From Cafeteria roenbergensis (lineage: Eukaryota > Sar > Bigyra > Bicosoecida > Cafeteriaceae): a stretch of 64,000 nt of DNA. Where the stretch lies: assembly GCA_008330645.1 (NCBI GenBank), contig VLTN01000005.1:124001-188000 (forward strand), read 5' to 3'. The notes under the pieces were generated by a model, which saw nothing but the letters and a program-made list of their open reading frames with translations, did not search any database and had not been told where the DNA came from. Positions 42,906 to 52,300 of this stretch are shown one piece after another. The position numbers were made by a program, and so were the translations under genes. Within the stretch, counting starts at the first letter, position 1; the number at the start of each line of letters is the position of its first letter.

Positions 42906-45900
42906 CTATCCTTGGCGCGAACGGCGGCGCTTGGCCGGCACCATGAGCGATGGCGGCTGGTCGGCTTCAAACTCGTCCAGCACGGCCTGGTCGACGTCGT
43001 CGTCCTCGTCGTCTGTGTCGTCCTCGCCTGCCTCCTCGTCTCCGTCGTCGTCGTCGTCGTTTGAGCGGCTCGCGGCGTACTGATCCGCGGCCGAGGCCAC
43101 CGCCGAAAGGTCCACCTCGCCGCCGCTGGAGCGAGCCGTGAGCGGCTTCCTGGCGCGCTTCTCGCTGGCCAGCACGGCCTGCGAGTACTCTGGGTTGTGC
43201 TCCAGCGCGTAGGAGGCCAGCCCGGACTGGTCAGTGATCACCTCCCACGTCAGCTTGGGTCGCAGGGGCTCCGGGTCCGAGGGAAGCACGGCGGTGCCGC
43301 CCCCGACCGCCAGCTTGGGCGGGGGGGTATGCATCAGCACCTTGCGCAGCAGCGGCACGCGGCCGATGCGCTCAATGCGGAAGCCCTGCGACAGCTCCAC
43401 CGCAGACAGCCGGACGCGCTCGTAGCGGGCCGTCACCTGAGAGTACGTCTCCCCCCTGCCCTTTCCGCAGCAACACAGGCACAGCAGGCAGGACAGCCAC
43501 CCGGGCAGAATCTCCCGGCAGGTGCGGCGCCGCCAGAGGTCGGCCCGGTCGTCCAGCGCGCGACCGTAGAAGCCGGAGAAGGGGGCGCTCCACTTCCTGG
43601 GAGGCAGCCCCTGCGCCTCCTCGCTGCAGCAGCTGCAGGAGCAGAGGTCTGCGAGGCCGCACGACGCGATGGTGTTCACCACCGTCTTCCACACGATGCC
43701 GCGAAGGACGAGGAACAGGAACAGGCAGGTGCCGAAGACGGCGAAGGCGATGGTGTTCCACCTGGCGATGCGAGGCCCCAGCCCGATCGCGTCCAGGCGC
43801 TGAGCGCCAGTCAGGGCGGCGCTGAGCGAGCCGCTGCCGTCGGCCGCGTCGAGGATCGACTTGACGGTGGGGAGGGCGTGGGAGGCAAGGACGTCTGGCT
43901 GGCCGAACATGAGGACGGCCATGGCGCAGTGCGCGACGATTGCGTACGGGAGCAGAGTCACCGCGTACCGCGCCAGCTCGCCCGAGTATGCCGGGGGCTT
44001 GCGCTGCAGGCGCAGCAGGCAGAATTTGTCCAGGGCGTACGTGGCCCAGAGCGACGCGGCGGCCACGGGCGCCAACAGCGGGACGCCCGCGCTGTAGACG
44101 AGCGCGACAAAGGCCATTGCGAGCATGGGCGGGTATCGCTCGTCCAGCCGCGGCGCCTTGTCGAGGAAGAGCTTGTTGAGCTGGCGCTGCGTGGGCACGG
44201 TGCCGCGCTCAGCAATGGCGGCGGTGCTACCAACCCGCCACCGGCGGAAGCGCTTGAGACAGTAGCCGGCCACCGGGAGCAGGGCCGAGAGAACCGCTGT
44301 GACGGCCAACGTCGTGAAGACGCCGAAGCCCACGCCGACGTACCACTGCCACGTCATCGAGTCCAGCGTGCCCTGCAGGATGCCCAGCTCCTTCAACACG
44401 GGGACGTTGTCGGACGCGCCGTTGGGGAGCTTCATCTGCACCAGCAGCATCACAGCGGCCGTGTTGAAGATCTGCGCGACGGTGGTCTTGGATACCAGGG
44501 CGCGGGATCGCTTGCTCACGCTGATGTGCCGCTCGAACTCGACGAGGGCCTTCATCAGCTTGGCCAGGAGCACGTTGACGATGGCGGCGGAGAGCGACGC
44601 GACGATGGTGAGCGCCTGCGTCTGGGCGTAGGAGGCCGCAAAGTTGCCGCACACGTCTTGGTGGAGCTCGACAAACTTGGACGTGCCTCCGATGGCGCCG
44701 TCAGACGCGAGGAGCCGCTGGAAGGCCGTGAGGCAGAAGCACCCCACGATGGTGTTCACCGGCCAGGTCTCGCAGCGCACCTCCTCGGATCGCAGCGACC
44801 TATCGAAGCACGCGAGGTTGGAGCAGCGCGCCGTGGACGACGGCTTGATGCAGGGGCACTGGCCGCTCAGCTTGGTCACCGGGTTGGGGCACGACGGGCT
44901 TTCCAGCACCACGTCCGGATCGAGGCCGGAGCCGCCAGAGGGGTCCGCGGACGCGCACGCGCTCGCGATGGCCGAGGCCGAGGAGGAGGACGGGTAGCCG
45001 CCCTCCACGTACGCCTTGAGCCGGGGGTCGAGGTAGCCGATGAAGAAGGAGCCCGAGCCGCAGGCCTGGTCAATGACGCCCTGCTCGAGGCGGGACACGC
45101 CGAGCGCGAGCGGCCGGTCGAACACCACGGGAGAAGATGTCCCGAGCGACACGGCCGCCTCGGCGCCGCCAACGTCGGCTGCGGCCGACGTGACGTTGCT
45201 CGCGCTGCCGAAAAACGCCTGAGGGAGCGTGGAGTCGCAGTCGGCCAGGTCAGGCACCTGCGCGGAAAGCCGCTCCTTGGCCGCCTGCGCAACGAGCACG
45301 AGGACAATGGCGCCGATGAGGACCAGCAGAGCCGCAAGCGCGGTGAAGCAGCGACGCAGCTGCCGGCTCCGCGCGGAGGTCCCGAGGTACTCCCACAGCA
45401 GGTCCGACGGGTCGGGCGCCTGCTCCACGTGGAGCTTGTGCTTGCCGCGGAAGCGCAGCTGCGGAGCCTGGCAGCAGCGGAAGTACCAGTGCTGGCTGCC
45501 GCGGTAGGCCGCCACAGCCCGGAGGAAGGACTCCTCGTGGTTGAACGTGACGAACACGCCCCGCACGTCGGTGCTCGTCGGGTTGTCCCCCGTCGCCGTC
45601 GCCATGAGCGACGCCATGGCCCCCACGGCAGAGCCTCCGAAGCTCTGCCCCAGCTTGGCGGACTGGGCGTGCAGCGTGTCGCTGGTGGCCTTGGCCGCCC
45701 CCACCCTCTCTCGCAGCAAGGCGATACGCGAGCCCAGCCTGTCCACCTCCATGCTGGCCTTGACCATGCGCTTCTCGTCCCCGCGGTGGCTGCAGACGCT
45801 GTCCGGTCGAGCCATCTTCATTTGGGCGCGGGCCGAGCGCAGCTTGTGGGTGAGCTCCTCAGCCCGCTTGAAGGCACGCAGGCTCGAGCCGTCGCCCTCC

Positions 45901-48707
45901 ACCAGCGCCACGTCGGCGACCCAGGAGCCCAGGCTGTCAAGCTTGCTGCTGTGAGTCACGTCCAGCACCGGGTGCACGCCGAGCCGGGCCGAGCTCCCGT
46001 CCATGGCGAAGGGGGAGGCGGCGATGACGCGGATCTCGTCCGCCACCGGCGCCTTGCCCTTCTTCCCCCTGCGCCCGCCCCGGGTGGGGGTTCCGCTCCC
46101 GGCCGAGTCAGCGCCGCTGCTGGACCCCGCCTTGTGGCCCGGCGTGGGCGCGCTTGCGGCAGGCTGGGCGCCCTGGGGCGTGGACAGAACGTGCGCAGCG
46201 TGGGGGCTGCCGGACTCCGCCCCTGCCTCGGGGAAGGCCGAGAAGTCCGGGCTCTTCTGCGGGCTCACGCTCGGGTGGAAGGCGGGAACGATTCGAACGG
46301 CCGCCGCGGCGCTCATGGCGCCCTCTGCGGCGTCCCCAGCCGACGTCCCAAGGTTTTGCAGCTCCGTGAAGTCGAAGCGGCGCCCGCCGGCCCGCGTGGT
46401 GCGGCCGCCTTCGGCGCTGGAGCGGCCGACGCTGGCCGTCGGCGAGGCCATGCCGCTGGACCCGTTGTCGCCGAAGGCGTCTTCCATGTCCAGCACGCTG
46501 GCCACAGCGTACACTGCCAGCCTGTCGCGCACCGCCTTGCGCAGCTGCTCGTCCTCTGCCTCGTGGCCCGGGTTGCGGCGGGAAGGGAGCAAGCTGCCCA
46601 CGCCGACGACGCTGATGTCCGTGACCTCCCTGGTGTGCGTCGTTGGCGCGGCACGCCCCTCCCTGCGCGCCTTGCGCTGGGCCGCCCGCAGCCGCATTCG
46701 CTCCTTCTTCTCGAACTCGGGCAGCTTGTACGCCACCGACCCGCCCGGGGTGAGCTGGTCCGAGCCCGGCGTCCCGGGCATGGCAGGCGCCTGCGTTCCA
46801 GGGCTTTGCGTCTCCAGCGTCGGGGGCAACGCCGGCCCGACGGTCGGCGAGGCCTGAACCAGCAGCAGCGCGTCGGCGAACGATGGCTTGCTTCCGGGAT
46901 CCCCCCCCCCGGCTACCCCCGCCGCAGCACCAGCAGCAGCGGCAGCAGCTGCCCGCGCCGGTTTGGCGTCCCCAGCTCCCCCCGCCGACGCCGCGTCGGC
47001 GCTGTCGCCGCTCGGCTTGGCAGACCCTCCCGCCTCGATGAAGCCCGATGTGTCGCTGGCTCCAATCTTGATCGCAGGCTTGACTGCGAAGGCCTGGACG
47101 CCCGCGCGGAGCACCGCGGCCTTCCGCACACGCTCCGCAACGCGCGAGCGCGCGGCCGCTGCTGCCTCCCCATGCTGGCGAATCCGCTGGAACATTCCCG
47201 CCTTGGCCGCGTCCATCTCGGCGGCCAGCTCCGGGCTGACCTCCTGGCCGTCGAGGATTCGGAACTGCGCATCCAGGTCGTCGAGCGAGAACCGCTCGGA
47301 GAAGAAGTCTCTCACTTCGCCCTCGCTCGTGTCCTCGGGCAGGCCCCGCACGTAGATGGTGAAGTCGCGCGCCCGCACCACGTGGCGCTCTGCCTCGTCG
47401 ACGTCCTTGTCGATGCGCTGAGCAAACACCACGAGAACCACCGTGAAGAGCACCAGCACGCCCAGATCGACGAAGGAGACCACGTAGCTCGCCTCGTAGC
47501 CGGAGAGCACCATGCTGCCCAGCGTCGCAAAGGCGGGGTTGGAGCCCACGACGGCGTCTTGTTCGACCGCTGCGAGGCTGCGGGAGCCGATGTTGCCCAG
47601 AGTCAGCCTGGCGGCCGACAGCGGGTCCATGAACGAGTTGGGGATCCTGGAGCCGTTGCCGAAGATGATGAGGGCGGGGATGTACATCAGCGTGGCCAGC
47701 ACGAAGAAGCTGGCGAGCGTCCGCAGCAGCCGGAAGTAGAGGCTGACGCCCACGCCCATCACGGCAAAGTCTCGCTCCTTGGTGGCGCAGTAGGGGGCGG
47801 TCCCCGACGCGAAGATGCTGTCGTGCCGCTCGCGGTAGGAGCGCGCGATGGTGGGAGCCACCCAGGGGCGCGGGTCGTCGTCCTCGTCCAGACCCTCGTA
47901 CGCGAACTTGTTGATTTTCGCGCGGCGGGCCTCCTTGGCCAGGGCGCGGGACACCTCCACGGGCGGCTCCCACTGAGACTGGCCAGACCGCTTGTTCTGG
48001 TAGTACCGCTGCATGGTCACGCCGTCGAGCGAAAAGCTCCAAACGTGCCAGCCCGCAATTGTGCGCACCAGCTCCGAGGCGTCAGCGATTTCCGCCCACT
48101 GTGCCTCCGACAGGCCGCCGCCCCAGGCATCGGCATCGGTTTCCGAGGCGCCGTCGTCCGGGACTTGGTTGTAGAAGTCCGTGTCCGAGTACCTGTGGCC
48201 TCGCGCGCCGGCGACGGTCAGGCTCGCGTCGGGAGTTGCACCAGCAGCCGCAAGCCCCGCGCCGGCCTGCCACTCGGTACCGTCGTAGTCCCCGTCTGCG
48301 ACGCCAGCATAGTCATAGTCGGCCTGGCCGTCGGCGTAGCCTGCGTAGTCTCCGTCGCCGGTGCCGCCGCCTTGCGCGGCGGCTTCGGCAGCATAGGCTG
48401 ACTCGTCGGCCTCGCCGCCGGCCGCTTGCTCGCCCTCCGCCCAGCCGTGCGTGGCCGGCCCAGAAGCCTCCTGCGGGTCGCCTGCAAGTCCAGGATCCGC
48501 CCCGCTGCTGTCATACAGGGCCTCGTCGAGTTCCAGAGCTTGGGAAGGAACGTGAGCAGCAGTCATGAGACCCACACCTTCCCCGCCAGCGGCACCACCG
48601 GCCGCCCACGAGTCGGCGTACCCCAGCTGCTGCTGGCCAGGAGCGGCGGAGCCGTCGCCCGCCGGCCACGCGTCGCCGCCTTCCTGCTGGTGGGAGGGAG
48701 CGCTCAT
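42906..48707 (-). CDS. OSCA/TMEM63 (CSC1)-like mechanosensitive channel with N-terminal WW domain
   Basis: Single exon of 1,933 residues from ATG 48707. Residues 1-215 are acidic, Gly/Ala/Tyr-rich and disordered. A WW domain lies at about 220-250 (WHVWSFSLDGV, YYQNKRSGQSQWEPP). Membrane segments follow (LASFFVLATLMYIPALIIFG, VDLGVLVLFTVVLVVFAQ), then the RRM-like cytosolic domain typical of OSCA/CSC1 proteins (FTIYVRGLPEDTSEGEV). That domain carries several hundred disordered residues and ends with FVTFNHEESFLRAV and a DPSDLLWEYLGT linker. Then comes a multi-helix membrane block (CFTALAALLVLIGAIVLVLV; MLAMAFVALVYSAGVPLLAP; WNTIAFAVFGTCLFLFLVL). The C-terminus is acidic. Usual OSCA length is about 750-1,000; here the cytosolic insert and tails double it. 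Stretch-gated cation flow is known for the family and inferred here. Confidence 0.72.
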   Translation of the reverse strand: MSAPSHQQEGGDAWPAGDGSAAPGQQQLGYADSWAAGGAAGGEGVGLMTAAHVPSQALELDEALYDSSGADPGLAGDPQEASGPATHGWAEGEQAAGGEADESAYAAEAAAQGGGTGDGDYAGYADGQADYDYAGVADGDYDGTEWQAGAGLAAAGATPDASLTVAGARGHRYSDTDFYNQVPDDGASETDADAWGGGLSEAQWAEIADASELVRTIAGWHVWSFSLDGVTMQRYYQNKRSGQSQWEPPVEVSRALAKEARRAKINKFAYEGLDEDDDPRPWVAPTIARSYRERHDSIFASGTAPYCATKERDFAVMGVGVSLYFRLLRTLASFFVLATLMYIPALIIFGNGSRIPNSFMDPLSAARLTLGNIGSRSLAAVEQDAVVGSNPAFATLGSMVLSGYEASYVVSFVDLGVLVLFTVVLVVFAQRIDKDVDEAERHVVRARDFTIYVRGLPEDTSEGEVRDFFSERFSLDDLDAQFRILDGQEVSPELAAEMDAAKAGMFQRIRQHGEAAAAARSRVAERVRKAAVLRAGVQAFAVKPAIKIGASDTSGFIEAGGSAKPSGDSADAASAGGAGDAKPARAAAAAAAGAAAGVAGGGDPGSKPSFADALLLVQASPTVGPALPPTLETQSPGTQAPAMPGTPGSDQLTPGGSVAYKLPEFEKKERMRLRAAQRKARREGRAAPTTHTREVTDISVVGVGSLLPSRRNPGHEAEDEQLRKAVRDRLAVYAVASVLDMEDAFGDNGSSGMASPTASVGRSSAEGGRTTRAGGRRFDFTELQNLGTSAGDAAEGAMSAAAAVRIVPAFHPSVSPQKSPDFSAFPEAGAESGSPHAAHVLSTPQGAQPAASAPTPGHKAGSSSGADSAGSGTPTRGGRRGKKGKAPVADEIRVIAASPFAMDGSSARLGVHPVLDVTHSSKLDSLGSWVADVALVEGDGSSLRAFKRAEELTHKLRSARAQMKMARPDSVCSHRGDEKRMVKASMEVDRLGSRIALLRERVGAAKATSDTLHAQSAKLGQSFGGSAVGAMASLMATATGDNPTSTDVRGVFVTFNHEESFLRAVAAYRGSQHWYFRCCQAPQLRFRGKHKLHVEQAPDPSDLLWEYLGTSARSRQLRRCFTALAALLVLIGAIVLVLVAQAAKERLSAQVPDLADCDSTLPQAFFGSASNVTSAAADVGGAEAAVSLGTSSPVVFDRPLALGVSRLEQGVIDQACGSGSFFIGYLDPRLKAYVEGGYPSSSSASAIASACASADPSGGSGLDPDVVLESPSCPNPVTKLSGQCPCIKPSSTARCSNLACFDRSLRSEEVRCETWPVNTIVGCFCLTAFQRLLASDGAIGGTSKFVELHQDVCGNFAASYAQTQALTIVASLSAAIVNVLLAKLMKALVEFERHISVSKRSRALVSKTTVAQIFNTAAVMLLVQMKLPNGASDNVPVLKELGILQGTLDSMTWQWYVGVGFGVFTTLAVTAVLSALLPVAGYCLKRFRRWRVGSTAAIAERGTVPTQRQLNKLFLDKAPRLDERYPPMLAMAFVALVYSAGVPLLAPVAAASLWATYALDKFCLLRLQRKPPAYSGELARYAVTLLPYAIVAHCAMAVLMFGQPDVLASHALPTVKSILDAADGSGSLSAALTGAQRLDAIGLGPRIARWNTIAFAVFGTCLFLFLVLRGIVWKTVVNTIASCGLADLCSCSCCSEEAQGLPPRKWSAPFSGFYGRALDDRADLWRRRTCREILPGWLSCLLCLCCCGKGRGETYSQVTARYERVRLSAVELSQGFRIERIGRVPLLRKVLMHTPPPKLAVGGGTAVLPSDPEPLRPKLTWEVITDQSGLASYALEHNPEYSQAVLASEKRARKPLTARSSGGEVDLSAVASAADQYAASRSNDDDDDGDEEAGEDDTDDEDDDVDQAVLDEFEADQPPSLMVPAKRRRSRQG

Positions 48708-49311
48708 GGCTCAGCGTTGAGTGCAGAAACGAATCGCTCGCCGTGTCGAGCGCCTCGGCAAAGGTCGCTCGGTGCCCTTTCCAAGCCGGCTGCTCGCGCT
48801 CGGCGCAGGCAGACCCCAGCCGGCAGGCGCGCTGCGTGGCGGCTGAATTGGCTGGCGCGGCGAGGGCGGGGGCTCAGGGTGGCCAGTCCGCGAAGCAACT
48901 GCAGCGGCGGCGGCTGCCAAACGGACAGAGCCGTAGCTGTGCCCATCAGGATTGTGCGTTGTTCGGCTGCAGGCCCTGCTCCGAGGGAGCTTGTGTCAGG
49001 CAGGGCCTGGCGGCCCTCCCTGGGGCTTGTCGCCCCGGTGTGGCCTTGCCGGGGTAAGGCGTGCGAGTGGGGGCGCGAAGCGCGGAGCAGAACCGCGCAG
49101 ACGCCGTGCTCAGCATGGTTCGCACGCCGAGACACACGAGCTCGCAGCGCAGGCGGTTCCAGCGCAACTGGCGCACGCAAACGGTTAACGCAAGGGGAGA
49201 TGGCGCTCATGCAGCTGTCGGTGCCAAAGGAGGCACAGCGTGGAGCCCGGACCGCAACCAAAGGGTGGCCGGGGCAAGCCGAGAGATGCGCCGACTGGCG
49301 CTGCACGCAGC
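48708..49311. other. Intergenic region, nothing recognised
   Basis: About 600 bp between the start of the OSCA-like gene and the end of the GBP-like gene, both on the minus strand. It is less GC-rich in its middle. No ORF with protein-like composition, RNA gene or repeat is seen. Confidence 0.4.
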
Positions 49312-52300
49312 CTAGCGACGTTTGTGCGACGATCCGGGAAGGGCGCGCGTCGACGATATGTCTTGCGAGGGAAGAGGAGCTCGGGCACCTCGCTGGGCGA
49401 CGGGCGCCTGCGGGGCCCACTCACCATCGCTCTCTGAATCGTCGCTGCCCTCGGCGTCCGAGCTGTCGCTCGCCGTGCCGGCCCCCCCCACTGCAGCGAG
49501 GGCCCCCGCCACGCTAGCAGCCTCCGCAGTCCCAGTACGGGAGTGGCCTCTGCTCGCCACTGGGCCGGACGCTGCGCGCAGGTGAGCAGCCGCCGCCCCC
49601 ACGGGGCGCGGCGCGTCGTCCTCGTCCTCGTCCTCGTCGCTGTCAGTCCGCACGTCCCCTGCGTCGCTAGCGTCCTCCGCCCCGGAGCTCGACTCCCCGG
49701 CTTCCTGGATGGCCTTGATGGCCGCGCCGTGCCTGCCAGCCACCGCGCCGGGGGCCCTGCCGCTTCTGGCCACCGAGGACCGAGCGATGCTGGTCGCGTC
49801 GGAATCGCCGTCGTCGTAGACGTCCCCAGAGCCAGCCCCGCTTTCGGAGTCGCTGTCCCCCATCACCATCATGCCGCCCCTGGCCCCGGGCGCGACGGCC
49901 AAGCTGAGCCTGGCAGCCGCGTACCCGGCAGCGAGCTGGCCGGCGCCTGGGGCCGGCGGCGCCGGCGGCCTCGCCTGCCGCTGGGCCGGGGCGGTCGCCT
50001 GACTCGCGGGGGCCGTTCCCGCACGTGCATCTGCCGCGACGGGCCGCGGGGGGGGCGCAACGGGGCTGCGCCGGGCAGGTGGGGGGGGGCTGGAGCGCTT
50101 CGGGGCGAACGGGTTTCCCGGCGCTGGCGCCGCCGGCGGAGGAGCTTGCTGGGCCGGGGTTGCAAAGGGATTGCCCGGACGCGAAGTGGGGGCGGGTGGC
50201 ACGACAGCAGCGGCGCTCGCAAACGGATTGCCGGGAGCTGCCACTGCCGGCGCGGCACCGCCGCCTTGCTCGGGCAGCTCGGCCTCGTGCGGCGGCCCAG
50301 AGCCGACCGGGCGAGGATCTGCCCGCTCTGCCGGGACAGCGGCGCCAAGGACGGGGGTTGGGTCCTGCACGGCGCCGCTGAAGGGGTTTCCAGGCTGCTG
50401 GTGCTGCGGCTGCGCTGCGAAGGGGTTTCCGGGAACAGGGTGCGCGCCCGGACGCCGCGGGGCGTCGCTATCATCCGAGTCGGACTCGTCGGCGCTGCCT
50501 GGGCGGGCCTGCGATTCGGCCTCGGCCCCAGCCCGCTGGGATGGCCATGTCTCTGCCGGCGCGCGCGGGCTGTCCTCGGGGTTCGAGGCAGACGAGGGCG
50601 ACTGGCCACGCGCGTCCCTGCCTTCCGCGTGTTGGCCTGCCCTGCTGCGCGCGGCGGAGTCAGAGGCTGAGCGCTCTGAGGAGGCGACGGACCGCGAAGA
50701 CTGCGCGACGTCTGCGCGCCGCTCCGCGGCCTGCCAGGACGGGAGGGCATCGCTTGGGTGGCCACGGCTTGCTCCAGGAGCAGCGGCCGGCTCCGCGGCA
50801 GTTGGCCGGACCGGGCTTTCGTCGTCGTCGCTGCTCCCGTCGGGAGTCGAGTCTGAAGCTGTGTCGCCGTCCGTGTGCCTCGCTGCGACAGGGTCTGGCT
50901 GTTGCTCCAACGCCGGCAGCACGGCGCCGGCCAGCCGCTCCGGCAGGGCCGCACGGCGGCCGTCGCTCCGAGCATCGGCGCCAGCAGCGACCTCTCCGAC
51001 GTCCCCCCATTCCCCGCCGGCTTCCCCCGGCGCAGGGTGTGGCGCGCTGCCGGCCTGCCGCGGCACGGATGCCACACCGCGAGCCTCAAGCGTTGCGCCG
51101 CTGCTCCGGAACCCAGGCGACGCCGCAGCAGCGCCCGCCGCCGCCGCCCCCGTTACTCGATCCGGCGACACCGTTGCGGCAGCTCCGGCGCCAGGGGTGC
51201 CTCGGCCCCAAGCGTACGCCTCGCGCTCCGCTGCCCGCTTCGAGCGTGCCTTGCGCAGCTTGCGCAGCGCTGCCGCGAACAGCTCCGCCGCGCACGCGAC
51301 GCGCGCGGTCTTTCTTGCGCCCTCCAGGAGCTCGGAACAGGCGCGCCGCACAGCCTCGTCGGAAGGCTCCACGCCCGGGGCGAGGCTGCTGCTGGCCGCC
51401 TGGCGCAGCCGGGAGCCCGCCGCCTCCAGCTTAACCACGACCCTAGACGTCTCTGCCGAGCTGACGCCCTGCTCCCGAAGCAGCAGCGCCCTGAGGGCGA
51501 AGACGGCCGTGACTGCGTCGGCGCGCGAGCGGAACTCGAAGTCAAACGAGCGGCTTCCCGCCCACACGCTGGCACACCGGGACCAGTCCCTGGGAGGGGC
51601 GGGGGAATGCCGAAACCCTGCCCCGCTGTCCGCGCCCAGCGAAACGCCGCGCACGTCGGCGAGCCACAGGCCGTGCGCGACAGCCCCGGCGACCGCGGGC
51701 CCCCTCGACTTTGGGGCCGACCCGCTGGCATCCCCGCCCAGGGCGGGGCAGCCGCCCGCGGGTCCCTCGTACCAGACCAGGCGCCACTGCGGCCGCCGGT
51801 CCTCGCCGGCCAAGTCTCGCACGCCGCCGCCCGAGGGCGCTCCGGGGTTGGAAGCCCCTGCCAGGGAGAGCGACCCAGCCGCTGACGCGCTGCGGCGCTG
51901 CGACGAAGCGGCTTGGATGACAGCCGCGGCCGGGAAGTCGCCCACCGGGGCCTGGAGCAGCGGGTCCAGCCTCCCCCGCGCCTGCGCAGGCACGAGCCGG
52001 AGGACCCTGTCGGTGGCCACGCGCAGCGTGCGCGCGTTGTGCTTGCTCACAGCCATGCCCCCGGCCAGCGCAGCCACGGCCGCGGCCGCCTCCCCCACGC
52101 GCCGTCCGAGTGCAGCCGACACGCGCAGGGACGTGCGCAGCGAGGACACGACGGCGTCCCGTCGCCTGATGGATGCGGCTGCCCGCTGAGCTGCCGCCGC
52201 GAGGGCCTCGTCACCGAGCGCTGCATCGGCACGGGCAGCTTCCGCCTGCTCTGCGCAGGCGGCCGCCTGGGCCCTGAAGGCCTCTGCCCTGGCCATCTCC

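Noticed and set aside
43197-48401. 1,734-codon open frame on the plus strand
   Set aside because: It is antisense to the OSCA-like gene, with composition set by the opposite strand and no recognisable domain. Long shadow frames are expected in GC-rich coding DNA.
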